NCBI GenBank assembly: GCA_945860125.1
Contig: CAMAPQ010000027.1
Span: forward strand, 1 to 32,136
Reading direction: 5' to 3'
DNA from: Klebsiella pneumoniae
Lineage (GTDB): Bacteria > Pseudomonadota > Gammaproteobacteria > Pseudomonadales > CAMAPQ01
Length of the DNA: 32,136 nt
The position numbers were made by a program, and so were the translations under genes. A model generated the notes under the pieces. The model was not told the DNA's origin. It saw only the letters and a program-made list of their open reading frames with translations, and did not search any database. How positions within the stretch are numbered: position 1 is the first letter of the stretch; the number at the start of each line of letters is the position of its first letter. Shown here in pieces: positions 1 through 9,779 of this stretch.

Positions 1-361
1 ACTCATTTTGATGCATTTATCAGCTCCGCTTTAAATGACAGAGTGTCATAGAGAATTTCAGCGATCATAAATGGGATTAATATGAAATCAAAATAGGCGA
101 GTGAAAGCGCAAAAATAGCAAATTTAAGTCTTTTTCTTGTAATAAAAAATAATTACAAAGACTTAATTGGCCGCTATGCGGAATGACGGCCATAACGATC
201 CGAAACGACAATTCCAGCACTGCCACCTTGTAAGGCATTAAATACTTTACGTCCTTCCTAATTTTGTCTAATCTTAAATTAAGAAGAGTGTAATAAAAAA
301 ACAATGTTTTTTAATGGAGTTATTGAGAAATTTTACGATGTAAAGGGGTAAAAATTCTCAT

Positions 362-422
362 TCTATGCTCATGGGGTTCACTTGCTTGCCGCCTCCCCGT
401 GATTCCAAGTACTTTGGGTATA
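362..422 (-). repeat. Family B palindromic repeat, truncated half copy (B1)
   Basis: tctatgctcatggggttcacttgcttgccgcctccccgtgattccaagtactttgggtata matches the corresponding half of the full copy at 9948-10074 (reverse orientation). Confidence 0.9.
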
Positions 423-517
423 AAAGTCTTTTTTGTCAAAAATGATGAAGAATAAGGGTTGTTTTTAGCGTGTCTTTTCTTTGGCATTGTGTTTTTTTTA
501 AGGGCGAGGATGCATAA

Positions 518-619
518 TAGGACTTACGCAAAGCTGCCCAGCTTCGTTGTCATGCTTCGCCGTACGATTTGTACTGTCTTCATCGTGCGCCTTGCTGGAA
601 CAATTTTGTGTAAATCCTA
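518..619 (+). repeat. Family A MITE-like repeat (A1)
   Basis: taggacttacgcaaagctgcccagcttcgttg...cttgctggaacaattttgtgtaaatccta; near-identical to 9780-9882 and 17069-17171; terminal inverted repeats. Confidence 0.9.
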
Positions 620-666
620 ACTCTACTGTGTTAATGGACTTAACCTTAAAGTAAGAAGAAAACAAT

Positions 667-2313
667 ATGATTAATAACGCTTCCCTCGAGAGCTCTCGCA
701 ATATTTTACAAGAAAAAGAAATAACAGAAGGTCTTCCTCTTAATCAAGGTATGTACCTGTCGCCTATTTCTCCTGCTGTCTCTGCGCTTAATATGCCTCC
801 CTCATCAGTTTTAGCGCGTTCTATGAGTGATGCAAGCCATTTTGCTCCGGTTGATTTAAGCCGCTGTGCAGGTGCATGTTCAGAGCCTAGTTTGGTAAGA
901 ATGACGGGTTATCATTATGATGCAAATAGAAGAGTCCGTTTTTCTGAGGAGTTGAGCGCTCATCAGTCAGAGAAAGGGCAATGTTTTTTACGCCGTAAAA
1001 GTAGTGAGTATTTACAAGCAACTATTGCCGGCGGCGGCTCAGGCGCTTTAGTTTTTAGCGTAAGAGATGAAGTTAGTCCTGTCTCTCGTTTGAGAAAAAT
1101 AATGTTAAATAAGGATCATGATCCTGAGCCTGTAAGAGAACGGCTTCAAGACGCTGAAGCTAAAGCAGGCGCGATTTTATTAGGTTATGAGTCTGCTTCA
1201 GACTTTAAGGATCATCCTATCCTAAAGCGTATTCTTGAAAGCAAAGCTGAGATAATTAAAGAGTTCGCAGCCACAACTCGCCCTAAAGTAATGAGCCGGT
1301 TTATATTGACAGCGCCTAATCCTGAGGTGCTCAAAGATGGTTCTTCTATGTGCCTTCGTATCGGTGTTGGTTATGATCAAGAGTTAGTGGTGGATAGCGA
1401 AAACAATCCTGCCACACAATTTTCAGAAGTAATTGAAAATAAAAATCAACCTTTACAACCACTAGCGCTTAAGCAATTAGTTGATACTCAACTCGCCTTA
1501 ACAGAAACCTTGTATAACTACCAAAAAGAAATTTATTTAACGGCGCCTTTGTCAAAAGAGGAAGGTATTGCTGAGTTCAAAAAAAGCTATTTGCATCGCT
1601 TAGAAAAAAGAGTAACTGAACCTTTGGCGGCAAACAAGTTTTCTGGGTTTAATCTGCCTCTTAGTGATGAAGTGAGCGTTAATCTTGAAACCCTTTTAAC
1701 GCAAGACACGGTTGAAATTAATGGTAAGCGTTATAAAAACCCGCTCACATTATTAGTAGCCCATGCTGCTGATCAAGCTGCTCATAAAAATGGTTTTGTA
1801 ATGCATGGTGATTTACAGCAATCTAATGCTATGTATTATGTGGATCAATCTAATCAGGGTAAATTGGTTTGTATTGATAATCGGCCCTCGGATGTAAAAG
1901 ATTATCTTTTTGATCTTATTAAAATTATGTGGGGCCCGTCTTTTATTCCTGTTTTAGATGACCATGTTGATATAAGAGTAACCGGTGAAGGTGGCTTTTT
2001 TTATGGTGCTAAAGATGATTTTAAGAAAAGTAAATTAAATTTAGAAGCGTTTAATCGTGCTTATTTTGAAGCTATAAAACAAAGCCCTATTATGCGGGGG
2101 GTTCTTGCTGATAATCCTCATTGGGAGCAGCATGGTTCTTACTGTAAAGCGTTGCAATTTTTATGTGATTTAGGTTTTGTTGTGCCTGAGCTGGTGCACG
2201 CAAAAGAGCATAATTTAGAAGCGCGCGTGCAACGTTTAGGTCGGCGCATGGTTGCTGATTTTATTGAAGCGGCTTTGGCGGCAGATCAATTTAGCAATAA
2301 AAAAATAAGTTGA
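667..2313 (+). CDS. Protein kinase / aminoglycoside-phosphotransferase-fold protein of unknown function
   Basis: 548 aa ORF; Gly-rich loop-like ATIAGGGSGALVFSV, then RKIMLN, catalytic-loop motif HGDLQQSNAMYY (HxDxxxxN) and metal-site-like LVCIDNRPSDVKDYLFDLIKIMW. Confidence 0.65.
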   Translation: MINNASLESSRNILQEKEITEGLPLNQGMYLSPISPAVSALNMPPSSVLARSMSDASHFAPVDLSRCAGACSEPSLVRMTGYHYDANRRVRFSEELSAHQSEKGQCFLRRKSSEYLQATIAGGGSGALVFSVRDEVSPVSRLRKIMLNKDHDPEPVRERLQDAEAKAGAILLGYESASDFKDHPILKRILESKAEIIKEFAATTRPKVMSRFILTAPNPEVLKDGSSMCLRIGVGYDQELVVDSENNPATQFSEVIENKNQPLQPLALKQLVDTQLALTETLYNYQKEIYLTAPLSKEEGIAEFKKSYLHRLEKRVTEPLAANKFSGFNLPLSDEVSVNLETLLTQDTVEINGKRYKNPLTLLVAHAADQAAHKNGFVMHGDLQQSNAMYYVDQSNQGKLVCIDNRPSDVKDYLFDLIKIMWGPSFIPVLDDHVDIRVTGEGGFFYGAKDDFKKSKLNLEAFNRAYFEAIKQSPIMRGVLADNPHWEQHGSYCKALQFLCDLGFVVPELVHAKEHNLEARVQRLGRRMVADFIEAALAADQFSNKKIS

Positions 2314-2335
2314 TCTTTTTTTTCGCCATATTTTT

Positions 2336-3139
2336 TTAATTCAGAGCAGGTTTTGCATGCTTTTCATATAAGAAACGTAGCACTGCCGAGCGATATCGGT
2401 TGTATTCAGTATTATCAGCGAGCGAAAGACGATTACGCGGATGACTAAGTTTTATATCTAGAATTTCGCCTATTGTTGCAGCAGGCCCATTTGTCATCAT
2501 TACAATGCGATCTGAGAGTAGCACCGCTTCATCTACATCATGCGTAATCATAATAACGGTATTACCCAGTTTTGATTGAATTTCCATTAATGAATCTTGC
2601 AATTGAGCCCGCGTTAGGGCGTCAAGTGCGCCAAAGGGTTCATCCATGAGTAACACTTGGGGCTCCATGGCAAGCGCGCGTGCAATACCTACCCGTTGCT
2701 TCATACCCCCTGAAATTTCATCAGGACGTTTATTCATAGCATGATCCATATGAACTAATTTGAGGTTATGCTCAATCCACTCACGCATTTCGGTTTTATT
2801 TTTTTTGCCTTTAAAAGCTTGTTTTACACCCAATTCCACATTCTCGTAAGCTGTAAGCCAAGGCAGAAGTGAATGATTTTGAAAGACAACGGCGCATTCA
2901 GGGCCAGGTTCATTTACTTCTTTACCGTTCAATACAACTGCGCCTGTTGTTGCTTTATAAAGCCCTGCAACAATATTAAGCACGGTTGACTTACCGCAAC
3001 CAGAATGACCAATCAGTGTAACAAATTCGCCTTTTTTGATTTTCAGGCTGACATTCTGTAATGCACAAAAAAAACCCTGATTTGTTGGAAATTGAATGCT
3101 AACTTGGCTTAATTCTAAGTGATGATTGGTTATCGTCAT
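2336..3139 (-). CDS. Nitrate/sulfonate-type ABC transporter ATP-binding protein (NrtD/SsuB-like)
   Basis: Walker A GHSGCGKST, signature ISGGMKQRVGIARA, Walker B VLLMDEPFGALD, H-loop ITHDVDEA; follows SBP and permease genes. Confidence 0.9.
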   Translation of the reverse strand: MTITNHHLELSQVSIQFPTNQGFFCALQNVSLKIKKGEFVTLIGHSGCGKSTVLNIVAGLYKATTGAVVLNGKEVNEPGPECAVVFQNHSLLPWLTAYENVELGVKQAFKGKKNKTEMREWIEHNLKLVHMDHAMNKRPDEISGGMKQRVGIARALAMEPQVLLMDEPFGALDALTRAQLQDSLMEIQSKLGNTVIMITHDVDEAVLLSDRIVMMTNGPAATIGEILDIKLSHPRNRLSLADNTEYNRYRSAVLRFLYEKHAKPALN

Positions 3140-3199
3140 AATATTCTCTTGAGTGTAACGTGGTGAGTTAAGAGGCGATTATGAGATCTCTAAAGGTTA

Positions 3200-4186
3200 C
3201 TAACGAACAACCGCTGATTTATCCCAATTAACGCGCATTTGTATTATTAAAATAGTACGATCAAGCACAAATCCAATGAAGCCAATCATTAAGACGGCAA
3301 CACAAATACGGCCCAGTGAATCAGATGAACCATTTTGAAATTCATCCCAAACGAATTTCCCAAGGCCTGGATTTTGAGCGAGCATTTCAGCGGCAATTAA
3401 AACCATCCAAGCTACACCAAGGGAAATACGTAATCCTGTAAATATCATCGGAATAGAAGAAGGCAAAACTATTTTAATGAGATGTGTGAGCCATCCTAAT
3501 CGTAAAACACGACTGACATTAATGAGATCTTTACTCACGCCAGCAACACCCACGGCCGTGTTAATTATAATCGGCCATATAGAGCACAGCGTTACAGTCA
3601 ACAATGAAATAATGAAAGATTTTGAAAATAAAGGATCTTCTGTCACATACACCGCGCTTACCACTAACGTGACAAGTGGTAACCATGCAAGGGGTGAAAC
3701 AGGTTTGAAAATTTGAATAAGCGGATTAAAAGCCTGATACAAGCCTTGGCTTAAACCAATCAATATCCCAATAGGTACAGCAAGGATGACGGCAACACTG
3801 AATCCACATAAAACAGTTACTAAACTTGTTTGAATTTTATCGAAGAATGTTGGGCGGCCAGTAAAAAGACGTACTTTTACGTCAGCACTAGGGTCTTTTT
3901 TTAGCATTTCAGCTCGATTTTTTTGTTGTTGAATATAAAAATCTGTTTCTCGTTTTTTTTCAGCTGTATGTTCATCAATCAGGCTATTCCACTGTGTATA
4001 AACTTGTACTGGGCCAGGAAAGGCGCCCAAAGAAGTTTTAACGTAAGGCGCGCTTAAGTGCCAAAAACTGATAAAGCCTGATAAACCCAGTAAGGGAATT
4101 AAAATAGCCAAGACAATACTGCGCCATTTGGCAGGCGTTTGTTTTTCAAATGTCACTTTTTTTAGAAGTACTTGCATAAAAGTCAT
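3200..4186 (-). CDS. Nitrate-type ABC transporter permease (NrtB-like)
   Basis: Multi-TM BPD-type permease with EAA-like loop (GVAGVSKDLINVSRVLRLGWLTHLIKIVLPSSIPMIFTGLR); start taken at the internal ATG 4186 behind AGGAG rather than the ORF-track 4210 start. Confidence 0.87.
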   Translation of the reverse strand: MTFMQVLLKKVTFEKQTPAKWRSIVLAILIPLLGLSGFISFWHLSAPYVKTSLGAFPGPVQVYTQWNSLIDEHTAEKKRETDFYIQQQKNRAEMLKKDPSADVKVRLFTGRPTFFDKIQTSLVTVLCGFSVAVILAVPIGILIGLSQGLYQAFNPLIQIFKPVSPLAWLPLVTLVVSAVYVTEDPLFSKSFIISLLTVTLCSIWPIIINTAVGVAGVSKDLINVSRVLRLGWLTHLIKIVLPSSIPMIFTGLRISLGVAWMVLIAAEMLAQNPGLGKFVWDEFQNGSSDSLGRICVAVLMIGFIGFVLDRTILIIQMRVNWDKSAVVR

Positions 4187-4198
4187 TATATTTCTCCT

Positions 4199-4228
4199 GT
4201 CATGACGCAAATGTTTTTACGTCATGAC
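4199..4228 (-). promoter_or_regulatory. Perfect 9-bp inverted repeat between nrtA-like and nrtB-like genes
   Basis: GTCATGACG caaatgttttta CGTCATGAC, immediately upstream of the permease ribosome-binding site (acAGGAGaaatataATG on the minus strand). Confidence 0.6.
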
Positions 4229-4253
4229 TTACAAGATTCTACGCGCAACTAGA

Positions 4254-5654
4254 TCAGATTTTCGTGTCGTCTTTTAACCCGATCTCAAATTGCTTAAGGT
4301 AGTCATTTGGTTTTGTGGCATCAAATATTTTGCCATCGATAAATTGGGTATCTGTTGCTGCTCTCATGCCTGTTAATTTTTCAGTATCTGGAAAATCAGA
4401 AGCCGGCATTTTACCTTCCGCGATTAAGTCTTTTACCGCTTGTTTATAAACTTCTGGCATAAAAACTTTTTTTGCCGTTTCTAAGTACCATGCATCTGGT
4501 TTTTTTTCTGAGATTTGTCCCCAGCGACGCATTTGTGTTAAATACCAAATTGCATCAGAGTAGTAAGGATAGTTCGCGTTATAGCGAAAAAAGACGTTAA
4601 AATCAGGCTCTTTGCGTACATCACCTTTTTCATATTCAAAAATACCTGTCATAGAATTTGCGATAACTTTTTGGTCAGCACCAACATAGTGAGGCGCTGA
4701 AATCATTTTTGATGCAGCAACACGGTTTGCATTATCGTTCTCATCTAACCACTTAGACGCGCGAATTAGTGCTTTTACAATATGAAGATGCGTATTGGGG
4801 TATTTATCGGCCCATGCTTTAGTTACACCAAACATTTTATCGCCTAAGTTTGTATGAATATCTCTATTTGTGACAACAGGTACACCAATACCGCGAAATA
4901 CAGCTTGTTGGTTCCAGGGCTCACCGACCATATAGCCCTTAATAGTGCCGGCTTCTAGCGTCGCTGGCATTTGTGGCGGCGGTGTAACGGACAATAGTAC
5001 ATCAGCACTCTTCTGGCCTGTAATATCGCCTTTTAGTGGGTCATAAAAACCAGGATGAATTCCTGATGCTGCTAGCCAGTATCGGATCTCGTAGTTGTGT
5101 GTTGAAAGTGGAAATACCATTGCTAACGCAAAGGGTTGGCCTGCATCTTTTGTTTTTTCAATAATAGGTTTCAGTGCTTCTGCTTTAATTGGATGAATGG
5201 GTTTTCCTTCTTTATCAAGAGGAAGATTTTTTTTCATTTGTTGCCAAACATCATTGGAAACAGTTAGTGCGCTGCCATTTAAGTCAATAGTAAAAGCGCT
5301 CACAATATGTGCTGGCGTGCCAAAGCCTACGGTAGAGCCAAGTGGTTGTCCTGCTAACATATGCGAGCCATCTAGTTCGCCTGTAATCACCCGATCAAGT
5401 AATACTTTCCAATTTGCCTGAGCTTCTAACGTAACGCTCAAGCCTTCATCATCGAAATAGCCATTTTCAAAAGCAACGGCAAGCGGCACCATGTCTGTTA
5501 ACTTAATAAAGCCGAGTTTTATTTTTTCTTTTTCAGCAGGCGCGGTTGCAGCTTGGGTATTTGTTACCATGAGTAGGCTTATTGCCAACCCTAGGCTTGA
5601 TAATATGAATCGGCATATACTTTTTGAGCGGTTGAGGGATGCACGATATTGCAT
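4254..5654 (-). CDS. Nitrate/bicarbonate-type ABC transporter substrate-binding protein (NrtA/CmpA family)
   Basis: Signal peptide, KLGFIKLTDMVPLAVAFENGYFDDEGLSVTLE..., FGTPAHIVSAF, GYMVGEPWNQQAV. Confidence 0.88.
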   Translation of the reverse strand: MQYRASLNRSKSICRFILSSLGLAISLLMVTNTQAATAPAEKEKIKLGFIKLTDMVPLAVAFENGYFDDEGLSVTLEAQANWKVLLDRVITGELDGSHMLAGQPLGSTVGFGTPAHIVSAFTIDLNGSALTVSNDVWQQMKKNLPLDKEGKPIHPIKAEALKPIIEKTKDAGQPFALAMVFPLSTHNYEIRYWLAASGIHPGFYDPLKGDITGQKSADVLLSVTPPPQMPATLEAGTIKGYMVGEPWNQQAVFRGIGVPVVTNRDIHTNLGDKMFGVTKAWADKYPNTHLHIVKALIRASKWLDENDNANRVAASKMISAPHYVGADQKVIANSMTGIFEYEKGDVRKEPDFNVFFRYNANYPYYSDAIWYLTQMRRWGQISEKKPDAWYLETAKKVFMPEVYKQAVKDLIAEGKMPASDFPDTEKLTGMRAATDTQFIDGKIFDATKPNDYLKQFEIGLKDDTKI

Positions 5655-6049
5655 AAGATAAAGCTCCTGATAAATAAAAAGATAGATGCTTAAAATTAAA
5701 TTTAGTTCGCAAAAACGCTTCGCACGTGCATCGCTATCAAATTTTATGCCAACTAAGAGCGGTTTAAAAAATGTATTATTTTTCAGTGTTTTATGAGTAT
5801 TTATTGTATTTTTGCACTAGAGTAGAGCGGGTTATTGTTTAAGCGCTTTGTGAGCGTGCATAAACCCAGAAGGAGACTGTTTCAAAAACAGGCGCGATGC
5901 TCTTTTTTGGCGCTGGCGAGCGTTGCCATATAATTTTTAGGTATGATTATGTTATTTTTTTGATTTATTTTGACTATTGGGTCACATAAATTAGAATAAT
6001 TTCAGTTAATTTATTTTTCATTTTTAAATGAAGGATTAGACTGGGTTAT

Positions 6050-7036
6050 ATGAAAAATCTAAATACTAAAACAACTGATATTTTGCTCGTTATGTCTGAT
6101 CCTGAAGATCTGATGTTTGTGAAACAAACCCTGCTCAGTGCTTTTACACATTGTGTGATTACAGAAGCTGAAAGTTTAAGTAGCGCGAAGTGGTTTTTTG
6201 AGCATCGCACCTTTGCTGTTGCATTGGTTGATCTGGAGTTGGGTTCTGAGGCTGTGATGGATTTCGTTCGTCTTTTATCTTGTGAGCGGATGACTAATCC
6301 TTATCAGGATAATTTATTGGGTATTCCTTCAATTGTTTTAACGGGCTATGAAACACCTTCGATTGAAAGTTATATTTTGGAAACTGACATTGCTGATTCA
6401 TTGAATAAATTTGAATTGACACCTGTATTGTTACATCGCTCCATTCGTTATGCGATTCGTGATTTTGAACGTCTTCAGGCATTAAGGCGTCTTGCTCATT
6501 ATGATGCCTTAACTGGGTTGGCTAATCGTAATTTGCTTTATGAGCATTTGTCTTATGTCATAGAGCGTAGCATTCGCCAAACGGAAAAGTCTGTTGCATT
6601 TTTTTTAGATTTAGATCGTTTTAAATGGATTAACGATAATCTTGGTCATGACATGGGCGATGCTGTGTTGTGTGAATTTGCTTTAAGGCTTAAGCAATCG
6701 ATTAGACGTGCCGATTTTGCTGCCAGATTGGGGGGGGATGAGTTTGTTGTTGTCGCTGAAAATTTATCGCGCAACAATGCTATTGCTCTTGCTCAGAAAA
6801 TAATCACAACCATGCGTATTCCACTGTTAATAAATGGCCAAATTATTCCTTTAACAACCTCAATTGGCGTTACTTTTTTTCCGGAAACGGATATTGAGCG
6901 AGATACTGTTAATAAAGTATTGCGTCAGGCAGATCAGGCGCTTTATATTGCAAAAAGGTTAGGGCGTAATCAGTATTATTTGTCTGATGAAGTAGAAAAA
7001 GAAAATGAAACTGAGCATGAAATGCTATCTTCATAG
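6050..7036 (+). CDS. Response-regulator-like receiver domain fused to GGDEF diguanylate cyclase
   Basis: N-terminal receiver-like fold with VALVDLELG; HYDALTGLANR, FLDLDRFKWINDNLGHDMGD, RRAD I-site and GGDEF. Confidence 0.9.
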   Translation: MKNLNTKTTDILLVMSDPEDLMFVKQTLLSAFTHCVITEAESLSSAKWFFEHRTFAVALVDLELGSEAVMDFVRLLSCERMTNPYQDNLLGIPSIVLTGYETPSIESYILETDIADSLNKFELTPVLLHRSIRYAIRDFERLQALRRLAHYDALTGLANRNLLYEHLSYVIERSIRQTEKSVAFFLDLDRFKWINDNLGHDMGDAVLCEFALRLKQSIRRADFAARLGGDEFVVVAENLSRNNAIALAQKIITTMRIPLLINGQIIPLTTSIGVTFFPETDIERDTVNKVLRQADQALYIAKRLGRNQYYLSDEVEKENETEHEMLSS

Positions 7037-7160
7037 TGCGGTACTTTTTGCGTTATTAGCCTTACCAGGAAAGTATTTAAAGAAAGCGTTCAATTTTCAG
7101 CAATGATTAGATGAACTGAAAACTAAATTAGAAAAAGCTCAAATAGAACGGATTATCTAG

Positions 7161-8372
7161 ATGAATAAACAGTACGATATTATTGTATTTGGTGCCACTG
7201 GCTTCACGGGTAAATGTATTAGCGAGTATTTAGCGCGACATTTACATTCACCTAATTTACGTTGGGCTATTGCGGGAAGAAATCTAGATCGATTAACGAA
7301 TTTACGTGCTTGGTTACAAGCGATTCATACGCGCCCCACTGAAATTGGGCTTATCGTTGCCAATATTCAAGATCCTGGTAGTCTCGTCAAAATGACAGAA
7401 CAAGCAGAAGTCGTGCTGGCAGCTATAGGTCCTTATAGTTTATATGGTGAGCCAACGATTCAAGCCTGCTTACAGACCAATACGCATTATCTTGATTTGT
7501 CAGGAGAGCCTGAGTTTGTGGATAGCGTGTATGTGCATTTTAATCAGCTGGCGCTTGAGAAAGGTTTGCTCATTATTAACTGTTGTGGTTTTGAAAGTAT
7601 TCCTGCTGATTTAGGCGCTTTATTTGCGGTTAAAACATTACAAAAGCAGTTTGATGAGGTGCTTATTGGTAAGCTTGCTGTAAAGGTAGAGGGCTTTGTG
7701 CGAGCTGAGGGGAAGCTATCAGGTGGGACATGGCAATCATTGATTACGGCTTTTTCTCGTGCTTTACCTTACTCAAAGCAAAAGAGATTATGGCGGCGTA
7801 ATAATCAATCTGCTTCTCAGGCGATGCAGTATAGTGTTGAGAATGTATCCCCTAAGTTAAAGTTCCATAAAGATCTTGGTTTTTGGTCTTTCCCTGCACC
7901 GTTGATTGATGCTTATACAGTTAAAAGAAGCGCTTATTTGCGGGGAGATTATGGTGCGTATTTTAAGTATGGCCATAATTTTGGCACAAAAAAACTGACA
8001 GAAATGGCTGCAAAGGCAACGCTTCTGGGCGGTGTTTTTGCTTTGTCTCAACTTAGTTTTACGCGCGATTGGTTGCGTAACTTCTTGCCAGCTGGAGAAG
8101 GCCCTACTGATAAAGAGCGCCAAAATGGTTGGTTTGAAATTATTTTTAAGGCTTATGCGAGGAATAAAAGTGTAACAGTGCGTGTTAAGGGAGGTGATCC
8201 TGGATACTCTGAAACTGCAAAATTTGCGTGTGAGACAGCATTGAGTGTGGTTATGGATAAGGATAAATTATTACCTTACCGTGGTGTTGTCACCCCGGCG
8301 TCTGTGATGGGAGAATGCTTGATTGAGCGCTTACAAAGAGAAGGAATCCTCTTTGAAGTCATTAAATCTTAG
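7161..8372 (+). CDS. Saccharopine dehydrogenase-like / trans-acting enoyl reductase family oxidoreductase
   Basis: N-terminal Rossmann motif IIVFGATGFTGKCISEYLA, AGRNLDRL, GPYSLYGEPTIQACLQTNTHYLDLSGEPEF, CCGFESIPADLGA. Confidence 0.85.
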   Translation: MNKQYDIIVFGATGFTGKCISEYLARHLHSPNLRWAIAGRNLDRLTNLRAWLQAIHTRPTEIGLIVANIQDPGSLVKMTEQAEVVLAAIGPYSLYGEPTIQACLQTNTHYLDLSGEPEFVDSVYVHFNQLALEKGLLIINCCGFESIPADLGALFAVKTLQKQFDEVLIGKLAVKVEGFVRAEGKLSGGTWQSLITAFSRALPYSKQKRLWRRNNQSASQAMQYSVENVSPKLKFHKDLGFWSFPAPLIDAYTVKRSAYLRGDYGAYFKYGHNFGTKKLTEMAAKATLLGGVFALSQLSFTRDWLRNFLPAGEGPTDKERQNGWFEIIFKAYARNKSVTVRVKGGDPGYSETAKFACETALSVVMDKDKLLPYRGVVTPASVMGECLIERLQREGILFEVIKS

Positions 8373-8415
8373 GTGATGCGAAGGATCTCAAACTGAATAA
8401 TATAAGGATGTTTTT

Positions 8416-8925
8416 ATGGACGAAGTCAGTGATCTTCAACAATTTCCAGTTTTTGGTGGCATATCCTCTGAAGTAATAACAGAGTTAATGTTTAATTCAA
8501 ATATTTATAATTTGACACAAGGCGATTATTTATTTCGAGAAGGCGATAAAGCGACATCCTTTTTTGTCATTTTATATGGTGAATTATTTATTTCTAAAAG
8601 AGGTTCAGGACAAGATATATCTTTAAATTATTTAAGGCGCGGTGATTGCGTTGGTGAAGTTGCTTTATTTGATTTATTGCCCAGAACGGCCTCGGCCAGA
8701 GCGACGACGCTCACACGCTGCATTGAAGTTTCATCTAGGCAATTGCTGGATGTGTATAAAAAGGATGTTTTACAGTTTGTTTTATTTCAGATGAATTTGG
8801 GTAGGGAGCTTGCCCGAAGATTAAGAGATGCTGATATTCGTTTAATAGAGCTTCATTCTCAGAGGCATGAAATGAGCGTAGCGGCATCATTACCCCAATC
8901 CTTTACAGTACAGAGAATACATTAG
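8416..8925 (+). CDS. Cyclic-nucleotide-binding-domain protein (Crp-like sensor domain without HTH)
   Basis: cNMP fold motifs LTQGDYLFREGDKATSFFVILYGELFI, GDCVGEVALFDLLPRTASARATT; ORF ends before any DNA-binding domain. Confidence 0.85.
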   Translation: MDEVSDLQQFPVFGGISSEVITELMFNSNIYNLTQGDYLFREGDKATSFFVILYGELFISKRGSGQDISLNYLRRGDCVGEVALFDLLPRTASARATTLTRCIEVSSRQLLDVYKKDVLQFVLFQMNLGRELARRLRDADIRLIELHSQRHEMSVAASLPQSFTVQRIH

Positions 8926-8931
8926 CATTTT

Positions 8932-9777
8932 ATGATTAATCCGGGCGTTTTATATGTTGTCGCGACCCCTATTGGTAACCTGAAAGATATCACCTTGCGT
9001 GCAATTGAGATGCTCAAAGCATGCGATCGTATTTTGGTTGAGGATACAAGGCAAAGCCAAAAATTATTGCAAGAATATGGCATTGTGAAGCCGATGCTAA
9101 CAATACATGAACACAATGAAAAAAAAGAGATTGAAAAGATATATCGTTTGTTGTGTTCAGGTGAATCTCTTTGCCTCATTTCTGATGCGGGTACGCCCTT
9201 AATTAGTGATCCTGGTTTTCATCTTGTGAGAACGCTTAAAGATCAGGGGATTATTGTTGTGCCTATTCCTGGTGCTTGTGCGCTGATCAGTGCTTTAAGT
9301 GTGAGTGGTTTAGCAACGGATGCTTTTGTCTTTTTGGGTTTTTTGCCCTCTAAAACAACGCAGCGTCAAGAAAAATTAAAGGCCTTGATGGAAGAGAAAA
9401 AAACACTCATTTTTTATGAGTCGCCTCATCGCATTATTGATTCAATTATGGATATGGCTCATGTTTTAGGTGGGCATCGTAAGGCAACGATAGCCCGAGA
9501 GCTAACCAAGCATTTTGAAACGATTCGTCAGGATACCCTTGAGAATCTTATTGAATGGATTAAGTGTGATAAAGAACAGACATTGGGTGAGTTTGTCGTG
9601 TGTGTTGAGGGTTTACAGATTTCTTTAGATGAAAGTGAAGCTTTGAGCCTTGATGAGCAATATTGGTTAGATGAATTAAAAAGTCACGTTCCGCCTTCTG
9701 CGCTTGCTCAAATATTAGCGCGTTATTTTGATAAAAATAAGAAGCGTTATTACAGTAAGCTCATTACTGAAAAGTAA
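8932..9777 (+). CDS. rsmI: 16S rRNA (cytidine1402-2'-O)-methyltransferase RsmI
   Basis: LYVVATPIGNLKDITLRAIEMLKACDRILVEDTRQSQKLL, LISDAGTPLISDPGFHLV, PIPGACALISALSVSGL, FYESPHRI. Confidence 0.96.
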   Translation: MINPGVLYVVATPIGNLKDITLRAIEMLKACDRILVEDTRQSQKLLQEYGIVKPMLTIHEHNEKKEIEKIYRLLCSGESLCLISDAGTPLISDPGFHLVRTLKDQGIIVVPIPGACALISALSVSGLATDAFVFLGFLPSKTTQRQEKLKALMEEKKTLIFYESPHRIIDSIMDMAHVLGGHRKATIARELTKHFETIRQDTLENLIEWIKCDKEQTLGEFVVCVEGLQISLDESEALSLDEQYWLDELKSHVPPSALAQILARYFDKNKKRYYSKLITEK

Positions 9778-9779
9778 AA

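Noticed and set aside
77-304. 75 aa minus-strand ORF, and a second hydrophobic reading frame near 3-150
   Set aside because: No recognisable family, low complexity AT-rich sequence, and the hydrophobic frame has no plausible start before an upstream stop.
630-650. Repeated TTAA half-sites (gTTAAtggacTTAAccTTAA) upstream of the kinase-like gene, considered as a PmrA-type box
   Set aside because: Spacing does not match the known PmrA direct-repeat spacing; likely chance in AT-rich DNA.
498-701. ORF-track 67 aa minus-strand ORF
   Set aside because: Lies mostly within repeat A1 and overlaps the start of the 667-2313 gene; no coding character.
2336-5654. Nitrate-type transporter as part of a nitrate assimilation or carbonate uptake island
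   Set aside because: No reductase or carbonic anhydrase genes adjoin it in this window, so substrate cannot be assigned beyond family level.
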